Below the pieces are notes generated by a model. The model worked only from the letters and a program-made list of their open reading frames with translations. It searched no databases and had not been told where the DNA came from. A stretch of 64,000 bases of DNA, taken from Paractinoplanes maris. GTDB lineage: Bacteria > Actinomycetota > Actinomycetes > Mycobacteriales > Micromonosporaceae. This document shows positions 1 through 8,689 of the stretch, piece by piece (position 1 is the stretch's first letter; every line of letters starts with the position of its first letter). Made by a program: the position numbers and the translations under genes. The stretch is taken from NCBI RefSeq assembly GCF_023544465.1, contig NZ_JALPVL010000001.1:558001-622000 (forward strand). Reading direction: 5' to 3'.

Positions 1-285
1 GATCGTCCACAGCGGGGTGCCGTCGGTGTCGAGACCGAGGAACCAGTGGTCGCCCTCGGGGGCATCGGCCGACGGCAGCAGCACCAGCCGGTCGTCGGCC
101 ACCAGCGCCCGGCCCCCCTGGCTCAGGTCGACGACGACGACCAGGCCCCGGCCCCACGCGGCGGCCAGCCACTCGTCGTCGGTGCGGTGCTCCGCCGCCC
201 GGTCGAGGGTGCTGCGGGCCAGCGGAGGCGCGTCGATCAGCCCGCTGGGTTGTTCCCGGACATCAGGCTCCTCGGGCGCGCTCAC
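1..285 (-). CDS. nudC: NAD(+)/NADH diphosphatase NudC, N-terminal fragment (cut by window edge)
   Basis: Only the first 95 codons are present; the gene runs off the left end. It starts with GTG and the start overlaps the TGA of the upstream M16-like gene by 4 bp (GTGA), so it is probably translated by coupling. The visible part has the look of the NADH-pyrophosphatase-like N-terminal domain that precedes the zinc ribbon and Nudix box in NudC: it reads LARSTLDRAAEHRTDDEWLA, a run of hydrophobic strands, then DDRLVLLPSADAPEGDHWFL. The Nudix box itself lies outside the window, so the enzymatic assignment (hydrolysis of NAD(H) to NMN(H) and AMP, possibly RNA de-NADding) rests on family resemblance of the N-terminus only. 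Confidence 0.75.
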   Translation of the reverse strand, partial: MSAPEEPDVREQPSGLIDAPPLARSTLDRAAEHRTDDEWLAAAWGRGLVVVVDLSQGGRALVADDRLVLLPSADAPEGDHWFLGLDTDGTPLWTI

Positions 286-1598
286 CCGGCACTTCGCTCG
301 ACCGTGGCGAGCGCGGACAGCGGGCCCTCGACCTTGGCCGCGTCACCGAGCACCACAGTGACGGCGTTGGTCGGCGCGAGGAAGCGGGTGGCCACCTCGG
401 CCACCTGCTCACGGGTCGCGGTGGCCAGCGAGGCCGAGTATTGCCGCAGGTGGTCCAGGCGCAGGCCGAAGCTGGCGTACATGCTGGCCAGGCCGGCCAG
501 GCCGGCCTGGGTCGACATGCCCAGCCGCAGAGTGCCCAGCGCGTAGCGGCGGGCCTGCTCGAGCTCCTCCTCGCCGGGGGCCAGGCTGGCGATGCGGCCC
601 AGCTCGTAAAGCGTCTCGAGCAGGGACGGACCGGTCACCTCGGTGGCCACCTCGGCCGAGACCAGCAGTGCCGAGCCGGCCAGGTAGTGCTCGATGCCGG
701 TGTGCGGGCCGTAGGTGTAGCCCTTGTCCTCGCGCATGTTCTCGACCCAGCGGGACGAGAAGTAGCCGCCGAAGACGAGGTTGGCGAGTTGCAGAGCGGC
801 GTAATCGGGGTCGGTGCGCTCCAGGGCGGGCAGCGCCATCCGCAGCGAGGACTGCACCGCGCCGGGCCGGTCGACCAGCAGCAGCGGGCCCGGCTCCAGG
901 ACCGGGGTGGGCGGCACGACGACCGACTTGGCCGGGCCGGTCCAGCTGCCGAGCGCCTTCTCGGCGGCGTCGATCGCCTTCTCCGGGTTGAGGTCGCCGA
1001 CCAGCACGAGCACCGCACCCTCGGGGCGGACCCGCTCGGCGTGCAGGGTGCGCAGCTGAGCCGGGCGGACCGCGCGCACCTGCTCGGGCTCGGGCGTCTG
1101 GATCGCGTACGGGTGGTTGCCGAACATCCGCTTGAGCAGCGCCGTGCGGGCCAGGTGGGCGGGCTGGCTCAGCGCGACCTGGATGTGGTCGACCAGGCGG
1201 TCGCGCTCGGTCGCCACCTCGTCGTTCGGATACGCCGGGTCGGTGAGCACGGCGGCCAGGATCTCGAGCATCCGGTCGAGACCCGAGGCCAGCGAGTTGC
1301 CGGTGACCAGCAGCCGGTCGGGGTCGAGCCCGGCCGACAGCCCGCCGCCCACCGCCTGCAGCTCGGCCGCGATGTCGACGCTGGTCATCGTGCCGGTGCC
1401 GGTGAACAGGGCCTGGGAGAGCACCGTGGCCCGGGGCAGCGGAGCCCGGCCGAACGGCACCCGCAGCCGCAGCTCGACCAGGGGCACCGAGGTCCGCCGG
1501 ATGGCGATCACCGTCAGGCCGCCGGCCAGCGTGCGCTCGGCCTCCTTGGGCAGCTTGAGCTTCGCGTCCGGGATCAGATCGGGGAGAGTGTGGTTCAT
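282..1598 (-). CDS. M16 family metallopeptidase-like protein, non-catalytic partner
   Basis: 438 residues, the normal size of a bacterial two-domain M16 (processing-peptidase-like) subunit. The HXXEH zinc motif expected near the N-terminus is absent. The glycine-rich C-terminal signature is intact: FGGYFSSRWVENMREDKGY near residue 280, followed by TYG. This is the pattern of the non-catalytic half of an M16B heterodimer, as in mitochondrial MPP-alpha. The next gene upstream encodes the subunit with the zinc motif, and this ATG overlaps that gene's stop by 4 bp (ATGA), so 1:1 synthesis is likely. No signal peptide is seen, so it probably acts in the cytoplasm. The substrate is unknown. Confidence 0.85.
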   Translation of the reverse strand: MNHTLPDLIPDAKLKLPKEAERTLAGGLTVIAIRRTSVPLVELRLRVPFGRAPLPRATVLSQALFTGTGTMTSVDIAAELQAVGGGLSAGLDPDRLLVTGNSLASGLDRMLEILAAVLTDPAYPNDEVATERDRLVDHIQVALSQPAHLARTALLKRMFGNHPYAIQTPEPEQVRAVRPAQLRTLHAERVRPEGAVLVLVGDLNPEKAIDAAEKALGSWTGPAKSVVVPPTPVLEPGPLLLVDRPGAVQSSLRMALPALERTDPDYAALQLANLVFGGYFSSRWVENMREDKGYTYGPHTGIEHYLAGSALLVSAEVATEVTGPSLLETLYELGRIASLAPGEEELEQARRYALGTLRLGMSTQAGLAGLASMYASFGLRLDHLRQYSASLATATREQVAEVATRFLAPTNAVTVVLGDAAKVEGPLSALATVERSAG

Positions 1599-2902
1599 GC
1601 GACAGCTCCGGGGACGACCTCGACAGTGGCGCGCCGCTCGGGACGCAGGGTGGCGGCCGCGGCGACGATCTGCGCCTCGGTGACCTCGCCGACCAGTTTC
1701 GGCAGTTCGTTGAGCATCTCGGGACGGCCGCGCTGCAGCTCGAGCACGGCCATCGGCAGCGCCCGGCCGAGCACCGCGTCGGTGTCCCGCAGCAGGTGGG
1801 TGGCGATGCGGGCCTGGACCCGCTCGAGCTCGCCCGGGGCCAGCCCGTCGGCTGACAACCGGTCGAGCTCCTCGTCGACCGTGCGCAGCACCTTTTCGGC
1901 GTCGCCGCCGGGCGGCATGTGGGCCTGGATCAGCATGGCCGTGGGGTTGCGCACCTGGAACTCGTCGCCCATGAAGCCGATGTAGCCGCCGATGCTGGTG
2001 ACCGTGCGGTCGCGCTGCACCAGACGCTCGACCAGCCGGGACGCGTCGCCGTCGGTGAGCACCTCGGCCAGCACCACGAACGGCAGGTAGTTGTCGAAGT
2101 CGCCGATCGGGTCCGGCACCCGCCAGGCGCTGGCCACGCCGGGCAACGGGGCCAGCCGGTCGGTGTAGGCGTCGCGTTTCTCGCTGGTCAGGTCGGGCTC
2201 GGCGAAATCGGGCAGCGGCGGGGCCGGGCGGGCCGGCACGTCACCGAAGTGGCGCTGGATCATCTCGGTCGCCGTCGCCACGTCGAAGTCGCCGGCCACC
2301 GCCAGGGTCGCGTTGCCACAGGCGTAGTAGCGGTCGAAGAAGGCCTGCGCGTCCGCGACGGTGGCGCTGTCGAGGTCGCCGAACGAGCCGTAGCCGTCGT
2401 GCGCGTTGGGGAAGGTCGAGAACATCACCGGCGGCAGGCGGAGCCAGGGGAACCCGCCGTAGGGCCGGTTCAGCACGTTGACCCGGATCTCTTCCTTGAC
2501 CACGTCGATCTGGTTGAGCAGATTCTCCTCGGTCAGCCGCGGCCCGCGCATGCGGTCGGCCTCGAGGAAGAGTGCCCGCTCGAGCGCGCCCGCGGGCAGC
2601 ACCTCGAAATAGTCGGTGTAATCGAGGTGGGTGGACCCGTTGAAGGTGCCCCCGGCGCCCTGCACGTGCCGGAAGTGGGCCAGCTTCTCCAGGTTTTCCG
2701 AGCCCTGGAACATCAGGTGCTCGAAGAGGTGGGCGAATCCCGTGCGCCCCTCGGGCTCGGACCGGATGCCGACGTCGTAGACCACCGCGACCCCGACGAC
2801 CGGGGCGCTGCGGTCGGGGGTGAGCACCACCCGCAATCCGTTGGCCAGGGTGAATCGCTCCACCGGGTACTTCGTCGCCGGGATCTTGATTCTGCGCGCC
2901 AC
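1595..2902 (-). CDS. M16 family zinc metallopeptidase, catalytic subunit
   Basis: 435 residues. The inverted zinc motif HLFEH lies at residues 58-62 (ligands His58 and His62, catalytic Glu61), and the distal ligand is Glu137 or Glu138 in VVKEEIR, about 76 residues later as in the family. N-terminal sequence ERFTLANGLRVVLTPD is typical of M16B. It forms a pair with the downstream subunit that lacks zinc ligands; together they would form the clam-shell peptidase chamber. The GTG start was chosen because a TAATGT hexamer (2909-2914) sits exactly 6 nt upstream, a leaderless arrangement, and no Shine-Dalgarno is present. First gene of the leftward unit M16-M16-nudC. Confidence 0.9.
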   Translation of the reverse strand: MARRIKIPATKYPVERFTLANGLRVVLTPDRSAPVVGVAVVYDVGIRSEPEGRTGFAHLFEHLMFQGSENLEKLAHFRHVQGAGGTFNGSTHLDYTDYFEVLPAGALERALFLEADRMRGPRLTEENLLNQIDVVKEEIRVNVLNRPYGGFPWLRLPPVMFSTFPNAHDGYGSFGDLDSATVADAQAFFDRYYACGNATLAVAGDFDVATATEMIQRHFGDVPARPAPPLPDFAEPDLTSEKRDAYTDRLAPLPGVASAWRVPDPIGDFDNYLPFVVLAEVLTDGDASRLVERLVQRDRTVTSIGGYIGFMGDEFQVRNPTAMLIQAHMPPGGDAEKVLRTVDEELDRLSADGLAPGELERVQARIATHLLRDTDAVLGRALPMAVLELQRGRPEMLNELPKLVGEVTEAQIVAAAATLRPERRATVEVVPGAVA

Positions 2903-2908
2903 AAAATG

Positions 2909-2914
2909 ACATTA
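2909..2914 (-). promoter_or_regulatory. -10 box for the M16 operon, leaderless
   Basis: TAATGT on the minus strand, followed by 6 nt and the GTG start at 2902. Transcription would begin at or next to the start codon. Inferred from spacing only. Confidence 0.5.
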
Positions 2915-3007
2915 GCGCCTTCTCCGGCCAGCGTCGCGACTGCATGTCACCACTCGGCCACCGGGCGGCATCACGACCGTGGGACGAGGGTTGACGCCAA
3001 TCCCTAC

Positions 3008-3037
3008 TTGGACCATCATTCCTATCCACTAGATAGG
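3008..3037 (+). promoter_or_regulatory. Promoter with overlapping palindromic operator for the rrf2-ssu operon
   Basis: TTGGAC (3008-3013), a 16-nt spacer and TAGATA (3030-3035) form a plausible -35/-10 pair. A perfect inverted repeat, CCTATC-CACTA-GATAGG (3021-3037), covers the spacer and the -10 box. Binding there would block RNA polymerase. The next gene encodes an Rrf2 regulator, so autorepression is the simplest reading. This is inferred from position; no binding data are available. Confidence 0.6.
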
Positions 3038-3066
3038 TGAACGCGGGAATGGCGACGGGGGGCCAC

Positions 3067-3477
3067 GTGTACGTCTCGGCGCGCACCGACTACGCCGTGA
3101 GAGCCATGCTCTCGGTGACGGCGGAACACCCCCGTCTGGTCAAGGCCGCCGCGCTGGCCGCCGGCCAGGACATCCCGCTCAGCTTCCTGCAGGGCATCCT
3201 GCTCGACCTGCGCCGGGCCGGTCTGCTGCACAGCCATCGCGGGGTCGACGGCGGCTACGCACTCGCCCGTCCGGCCGACCAGATCACCGTCGGCGACGTC
3301 GTCCGCGCCGTCGGGGGCGCGCTCGCCACGGTCCGCGGCCTGCCCACCACCCATGCGACCTACCACGGCGCGGCCTTCGGGCTCCACGACGTGTGGGTCG
3401 CGGTCGAGGAAGCCATCGAGGGCGTCGTCGACCACAAGACCCTGGCTGAACTCTCCATCATCAAGGAGTCCGCATGA
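3067..3477 (+). CDS. Rrf2 family transcriptional regulator (cysteine-free, CymR-like)
   Basis: 136 residues. The start VYVSARTDYAVRAML and the motif VDGGYALARPADQITVGDVV are the Rrf2 winged-helix signature. The protein has no cysteine at all, so it cannot carry the three-Cys iron-sulfur cluster of IscR or NsrR. In this it resembles CymR-type members that control sulfur and cysteine metabolism. GTG at 3067 was chosen over in-frame GTG 3037 and ATG 3049 because a GGGGGG ribosome site lies 4-5 nt upstream and because 3037 would lie upstream of the predicted transcription start. Its stop overlaps the ssuA ATG by 4 bp, so it is the first gene of the importer operon. The sulfur link comes from that context and is inferred. 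Confidence 0.85.
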   Translation: MYVSARTDYAVRAMLSVTAEHPRLVKAAALAAGQDIPLSFLQGILLDLRRAGLLHSHRGVDGGYALARPADQITVGDVVRAVGGALATVRGLPTTHATYHGAAFGLHDVWVAVEEAIEGVVDHKTLAELSIIKESA

Positions 3478-4532
3478 GCTCCCGCACCATACGTGTGCTC
3501 GCCGTCGCCGCCACCGCCCTGCTGTCCACATCGCTGCTGGCCGCGTGCGGTGGCGACGACGAAGCGGCCGGCGCCGGGGGTGAGGCTTCGTCCATCCGCC
3601 TGGGCTACTTCCCCAACATCACCCACACGCCCGCCCTGATCGGTGTCAACAAGGGCTACTTCCAGACCGCGCTGGGCACCACCAAGCTCGAGACGAAGAC
3701 GTTCAACGCCGGCCCGGCCGCCATCGAGGCGCTGTTCTCGGGGGCGATCGACGCCACGTACATCGGGCCGAACCCGGCCATCAACGGCTGGGCCCAGTCC
3801 AAGGGCACCGGCCTGAAGATCATCGCCGGGAGCACCTCGGGCGGCGCCGGCCTGGTGGTCAAGGAGGGCATCACCAGCCCGGCCGACCTCAAGGGCAAGA
3901 AGATCGCCACCCCGCAGCTCGGCAACACGCAGGACGTCGCGCTGCGGGCCTGGCTCAAGGAGAACGGTCTCAACGCCGACCAGCAGGGCGGCGGCGACGT
4001 GTCGGTGCTCCCGCAGGACAACGCGACCGCGCTGCAGGCCTTCGCCCAGGGCGCGATCGACGGCGCCTGGGTGCCCGAGCCCAACCTCAGCCGGCTGGTC
4101 CTCGAGTCGAAGGGCAAGGTCCTGGTCAACGAGAAGGACCTGTGGCCGAGCGGGCTGTTCGTCACCACCCACCTGATCGTGACCCAGGAGTTCCTCAAGA
4201 AGAACCCGGCCACGGTCAAGAAGCTGCTGCAGGGTCACCTCGAGGCGCTCGACTACATCGAGAAGAACAACGCCGAGGCCCAGACCGCGGCCAACGCCCA
4301 GCTCAAGGCGCTCAGTGGCAAGCCACTGAAGGACGACGTGCTGGCCGCGTCGTTCAAGAACCTCACCTTCACCGCCGACCCGGTCGCCTCGTCGCTGTAC
4401 ACCAGCGCGAAGCACGCCGAGGACGTCGGCCTGCTCAAGCCCGTCGACCTCAAGGGCATCTACGACCTCGGCCCGCTCAACGAGCAGCTGAAGGCCGCGG
4501 GCAAGCCCGAGGTCAGCGACGCCGCCGCCTGA
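3474..4532 (+). CDS. ssuA: Sulfonate/nitrate/taurine-type ABC transporter substrate-binding lipoprotein
   Basis: 352 residues. A lipoprotein signal peptide ends in the lipobox LLAAC (Cys25), followed by an acidic and glycine linker. The mature part starts IRLGYFPNITHTPALIGVNK, characteristic of the SsuA/NrtA/TauA binding-protein family (two alpha/beta lobes). It would capture an aliphatic sulfonate or a similar oxyanion outside the membrane and deliver it to the ATPase and permease encoded next. ATGA overlap with the Rrf2 gene. The exact ligand cannot be read from sequence; sulfonate is favoured because of the Rrf2 regulator and the family. No desulfonating monooxygenase lies in the window. 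Confidence 0.85.
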   Translation: MSSRTIRVLAVAATALLSTSLLAACGGDDEAAGAGGEASSIRLGYFPNITHTPALIGVNKGYFQTALGTTKLETKTFNAGPAAIEALFSGAIDATYIGPNPAINGWAQSKGTGLKIIAGSTSGGAGLVVKEGITSPADLKGKKIATPQLGNTQDVALRAWLKENGLNADQQGGGDVSVLPQDNATALQAFAQGAIDGAWVPEPNLSRLVLESKGKVLVNEKDLWPSGLFVTTHLIVTQEFLKKNPATVKKLLQGHLEALDYIEKNNAEAQTAANAQLKALSGKPLKDDVLAASFKNLTFTADPVASSLYTSAKHAEDVGLLKPVDLKGIYDLGPLNEQLKAAGKPEVSDAAA

Positions 4533-4546
4533 AAGGCCCTTCGCAC

Positions 4547-5291
<745 letters not shown>

Positions 5292-5302
<11 letters not shown>

Positions 5303-6224
5303 GTACCCGTCGGCCCGCGCCGGACTCGACGGCGCGAGCGGTGACACCACGGCCCCGGTCGCGGACAAGCCCGGCGTGAATCCGGAGTCGGCCGAGGTGG
5401 CCGGCCTCGACGCGCTCGAGCTCGGGCCCCGGCGCGACAAGGGTGCGCTGGGCAAGCGCGTCTGGCGCAGCGCCTGGCCGAAGTTCCTGGCCATCGCGAT
5501 CGTGCTGCTCATCTGGCAGATCGCGGTCTGGTCCGAGTGGAAGCCGATCTACGTCCTGCCGTCACCCGCCACGGTCTTCACCGACCTGGGCAACGTGATC
5601 ACCACCGGCGATTTCTGGGACGGCGTACGGGTGACCATGACCCGCGCTTTCACCGGCTTCCTGCTGGCGGTGGTCATCGGCACGGTCATCGGCGCGCTCG
5701 TCTCGCAGTTCGCACCGCTGCGGGCGGCCATCGGCTCGCTGATCACCGGCCTGCAGACGATGCCCTCGATCATGTGGTTCCCGCTGGCCATCCTGCTCTT
5801 CCAGCTCAGCGAGAGCGCCATTCTCTTCGTCGTCGTGCTGGGGGCCGCGCCGTCGGTGGCCAACGGGCTGATCAGCGGCATCGACTACGTGCCGCGCACC
5901 TGGCTGCGGGTCGGGCAGGTGCTGGGCATGCGGGGCTTCGCGAAATACCGGCACCTGATCCTGCCGGCGTCGCTGCCCTCGTTCATCTCGGGCCTCAAGC
6001 AGGGCTGGGCGTTCTCGTGGCGCAGCCTGATGGCCGGCGAACTGCTGGTCATCGTGCCCGGTGCGCTCTCCATCGGCGTACGCATGCAGCAGGCCCGCGA
6101 CCTGAGCGACTCCAGCCTGGTGATCTGCTACATCATCGTCGTCCTGGTGATCGGCATCCTGATCGACGTGCTCTTCAACGCGGCCGACAACCAGCTGCGC
6201 AAACGCTGGGGCCTGCTGAGCTGA
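5292..6224 (+). CDS. ssuC: Sulfonate-type ABC transporter permease
   Basis: 310 residues. A hydrophilic N-terminal tail of about 55 residues precedes six predicted membrane spans beginning at FLAIAIVLLIWQIAVW. The permease coupling loop (EAA-like region) appears around GMRGFAKYRHLILPASLPSF, the typical BPD_transp_1 feature of the SsuC/TauC group. It overlaps the ATPase gene and is the last gene of the rrf2-ssuABC operon. Its stop is 3 bp from the stop of the convergent membrane-protein gene, so any terminator must be shared or weak. The long charged N-terminal tail is longer than in many SsuC proteins. Confidence 0.9.
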
Positions 6225-6227
6225 CCG

Positions 6228-7118
6228 CTACACCGGGCGCACCGAGGCGAGCACGTCCTCGATGATGTAGTCCCACTGCTTGTGGGTGCCGGGGACCGAG
6301 ATGTACAGGACGGCCGCGGTCGTCTTGCCGACGTCGATGACCGCCACCGCGGAGAGCTCCTCGGTGGCGGTCAGCCCCGGCGCCGCGAAGTGCAGGCGGA
6401 ACTCGCTCACCCAGGCCGGCCGCCCGCCCAGCTTGGTCAGCTCGTCGCGGAGCGGATCCATCGTGTTGGGCTGCGGGTAATACTCGGCGCGCACGTCCGC
6501 CGCCACCTGCCGGCCCACACACTCGAGGTTGAGCGTCACCGCGTCGTTGTCGGCCGCCGGCACCGCGGCCGACAGGATCGAGGCGTGGTAGCTGCCGCCG
6601 CTGTATTGCTCGGTGACGAAGTGCTGCCCCACCCGGTAGGGCACCTCCAGCGTGCCGGCCCGCCACACGTCGGTCCACGGCACCCAGGGTGCCCCGTAGG
6701 CCTTGTACGAGATGCCGGCCTCGTCGTCGGTCGTGCGCGCGCCGGTCGGGGCCGGCGGCGCGCTGGGCGCCTGGGTCGGGGCCGCGCTCGGTGAGGCCGT
6801 CGGCGCCGGGCACGCCTGGGCCAACGGCGGACGGACGTCGGTCGGCGCCGACTCCGTCGACCGGAACGGATTGCCCTCGGACGAGAACACCAGGAGCAGC
6901 ACCACGGTCAGGCCGATCGCCAGGATCGCCCCGGCGATGCCCCCGAAGATCAGCATCTGCCGGCGGCGGCGCTGGGGACCGTCCGGCGACGGCGGCTCAG
7001 GCTTCGGCGACTCCGGGGGCGGGGGCGGTGGTGCGCCCGGCGCGGTGGTGACCAGCCCGGAGCCGAATCGGCCGCCCGGCTGCTGCCAGGAAAACGACTC
7101 CGGAGTCTGCTCGGACAT
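6228..7118 (-). CDS. Membrane-anchored protein with proline-rich cytoplasmic tail, unknown function
   Basis: 296 residues, not assignable to a function. Residues 1-52 are proline-rich (PPPPPPESPKPEPPSP) and end in a basic cluster QRRRRQ, followed by one membrane span (about 55-76). The rest (about 220 residues) would be extracellular: a short Thr/Pro/Ala linker (PTASPSAAPTQAPSAPPAPT) and a compact C-terminal domain. This layout is common among actinobacterial exported hypothetical proteins. It is convergent with ssuC and stands alone; the next leftward gene upstream of it is the 69-residue membrane protein. Confidence 0.75.
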   Translation of the reverse strand: MSEQTPESFSWQQPGGRFGSGLVTTAPGAPPPPPPESPKPEPPSPDGPQRRRRQMLIFGGIAGAILAIGLTVVLLLVFSSEGNPFRSTESAPTDVRPPLAQACPAPTASPSAAPTQAPSAPPAPTGARTTDDEAGISYKAYGAPWVPWTDVWRAGTLEVPYRVGQHFVTEQYSGGSYHASILSAAVPAADNDAVTLNLECVGRQVAADVRAEYYPQPNTMDPLRDELTKLGGRPAWVSEFRLHFAAPGLTATEELSAVAVIDVGKTTAAVLYISVPGTHKQWDYIIEDVLASVRPV

Positions 7119-7153
7119 GAAACCCAGTGAACACCACGCGGATGGCGATCACG

Positions 7154-7363
7154 TCACGGCGTCGGCGTGACGTTTCCCCCGGCCGCTCCGCCGGCCTCGC
7201 CGAACACGGCGCTCACCTGCTGCCAGAGCGTGGGGCTGACCTCGGTGGTGCTGCCGACCGCCGGATACCACGGCGCGAAGGCGACCACGATCACGAGCGC
7301 GACGCCGAAGACGGCGAGCGCGAGCACAAATCCGAACTCCCGGCGGGCGGATGGTCCGCGCAT
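7154..7363 (-). CDS. Small single-pass membrane protein, unknown function
   Basis: 69 residues. A basic N-terminus (MRGPSARREF) is followed by one membrane span, FVLALAVFGVALVIVVAF, and a short outer tail. A good Shine-Dalgarno (GGAGG, 7 nt before ATG) supports it as a real gene although it is short. It lies 35 bp upstream of the 296-residue membrane protein on the same strand and could be cotranscribed. No family recognised. Confidence 0.65.
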   Translation of the reverse strand: MRGPSARREFGFVLALAVFGVALVIVVAFAPWYPAVGSTTEVSPTLWQQVSAVFGEAGGAAGGNVTPTP

Positions 7364-7470
7364 GCCGGTACCTCCAAAGTCACGTCCGAGAGAAAAGGGC
7401 CGATAATACTTAGACGCGTAAACGGGCCCTCACGTTGCAGTCGTCCCAGGAGAAGTTCAGCGACTTCCGC

Positions 7471-7476
7471 TACCGT
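7471..7476 (+). promoter_or_regulatory. -10 box for the acyltransferase gene, leaderless
   Basis: TACCGT followed by 6 nt and ATG 7483. There is no Shine-Dalgarno before that ATG. Confidence 0.5.
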
Positions 7477-7482
7477 CTTGCC

Positions 7483-8196
7483 ATGGAACTCGTGTATCCG
7501 CCGGTAGTCGCCCTTGCCAAGACGATGTTCCGGGTCCTCGACATGAAGATCGAGATCGACGGCGCCGAGCACATCCCGTCCACCGGCGGTGCCGTGCTCG
7601 CCAGTAACCACGTGAGCTACCTCGACTTCATCTTCTGCGGTCTGGGTGCTCAACCGGCCAAGCGCCTGGTGCGCTTCATGGCCAAGGATGCCGTTTTCCG
7701 CCACAAGATCAGCGGCCCGCTCATGCGCGGCATGCGCCACATCCCGGTCGACCGGGACGCGGGGGCCGCCTCCTTCCGCGCGGCCACCGAGGCGCTGCGC
7801 AACGGGGAGGTCGTCGGCGTCTTCCCCGAGGCGACGATCAGCGAGTCGTTCACGGTCAAGGAGCTGAAGTCGGGCGCTGTCCGGCTGGCCCGCACGGCCA
7901 AGGTGCCGCTGATCCCGATGGCCGTCTGGGGTCCGCACCGCCTCTGGACCAAAGGCCACAAGAAAGAGCTGACCAAGCGGCACGTGCCGGTGCTCATCAA
8001 GATCGGCGAGGCGATCGAGATGCCCAAGGGCACCTCACCCGACGCGCTGACCGCGATCCTCAAGGAGCGCCTGAGCGGCCTGCTCGACGCGGCCCAGCGC
8101 GCCTACCCCGACAAGCCCTCGGGCCCGGACGACCGCTGGTGGTTGCCGGCCCACCTGGGCGGCACGGCCCCGCTGCCGGAGACCGCGGCCGCCTGA
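7483..8196 (+). CDS. plsC: 1-acyl-sn-glycerol-3-phosphate acyltransferase (PlsC family)
   Basis: 237 residues. The catalytic block NHVSYLDF (His43, Asp48 of the HX4D motif), the glycerol-phosphate-binding block VVGVFPEATIS and the block VPLIPMAVWG identify the LPLAT/PlsC family, which acylates lysophosphatidic acid to phosphatidic acid at the membrane. ATG 7483 was chosen because a TACCGT -10 box lies exactly 6 nt upstream; in-frame TTG 7435 would lie before the predicted transcription start. The C-terminus carries a short tail ending in a Pro/Ala-rich stretch. Other members of the family act on other acyl acceptors, so the precise substrate is not proven. Confidence 0.85.
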   Translation: MELVYPPVVALAKTMFRVLDMKIEIDGAEHIPSTGGAVLASNHVSYLDFIFCGLGAQPAKRLVRFMAKDAVFRHKISGPLMRGMRHIPVDRDAGAASFRAATEALRNGEVVGVFPEATISESFTVKELKSGAVRLARTAKVPLIPMAVWGPHRLWTKGHKKELTKRHVPVLIKIGEAIEMPKGTSPDALTAILKERLSGLLDAAQRAYPDKPSGPDDRWWLPAHLGGTAPLPETAAA

Positions 8197-8204
8197 CACG
8201 CGAA

Positions 8205-8234
8205 AGCGCCGCATCCCTCGCGGGATGCGGCGCT
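8205..8234. terminator. Hairpin terminator between plsC and cspA
   Basis: AGCGCCGCATCCC-TCGC-GGGATGCGGCGCT is a perfect 13-bp stem with a 4-nt loop, placed between the convergent ends of plsC and cspA. It can serve both strands. On the plus strand it is followed only by CGTTTG, not a long T tract, which is common in such GC-rich genomes. Confidence 0.8.
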
Positions 8235-8262
8235 CGTTTGCCGTGCTATCTGATCAGGAAGA

Positions 8263-8466
8263 TCAGAGCGGGCGGATGTTCGCGGCCTGCGGGCCCTTCT
8301 GGCCCTGGGTCACCTCGAACTCAACACGCTGGTTCTCGTCCAGGCTGCGGTAGCCGGAAGACTGGATAGCGGAGAAGTGGGCGAAGACGTCGGCGCCGCC
8401 GTCGTCCGGGGTGATGAACCCGAAGCCCTTGTCCGCGTTGAACCACTTCACAACGCCGGTAACCAT
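8263..8466 (-). CDS. cspA: Cold-shock protein, single CSD domain
   Basis: 67 residues, the classic length. RNA-binding motifs RNP1 KGFGFI (13-18) and RNP2 VFAHF (27-31) are intact, as is the N-terminal [11 protein letters not shown]. It would act as an RNA chaperone or antiterminator in the cytoplasm. A strong ribosome site (GAGGAGA) precedes the ATG. The gene has a structured upstream region of about 160 nt (see the leader entry), as often found for csp genes, so post-transcriptional regulation is plausible. Confidence 0.95.
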   Translation of the reverse strand: MVTGVVKWFNADKGFGFITPDDGGADVFAHFSAIQSSGYRSLDENQRVEFEVTQGQKGPQAANIRPL

Positions 8467-8640
8467 GATCGTCTCCTCGACGGTCGATCGTTCTCACCCA
8501 ACATGGGCGGAACGAGGTAATAAGACCCCACACTTCGTGGGACTCGTGTCGTCGTACTGATCGCCCGTACCGGAGGAATCCGGGTTACGACAAAGAGCGC
8601 CTGGGGCAAAATTCCCCACAGGCGCTCCTAAGTACTTGGG
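8467..8640 (-). promoter_or_regulatory. Putative structured 5' leader / upstream region of cspA
   Basis: The region upstream of cspA holds several foldable segments when read on the minus strand. The strongest is a 9-bp stem GAGCGCCTG/CAGGCGCTC (8595-8627), extended by an inner GGG/CCC pairing and followed on the minus strand by TTTGTCG. A weaker CCCAC/GTGGG hairpin lies near 8528-8542. The transcription start was not identified, so whether the strong hairpin is inside the cspA leader (attenuator-like) or upstream of it is open. Confidence 0.4.
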
Positions 8641-8689
8641 AACCAAACTGACAACGCGGAGAGCTTAACACGTTCAAGGAGGTTCGCCG

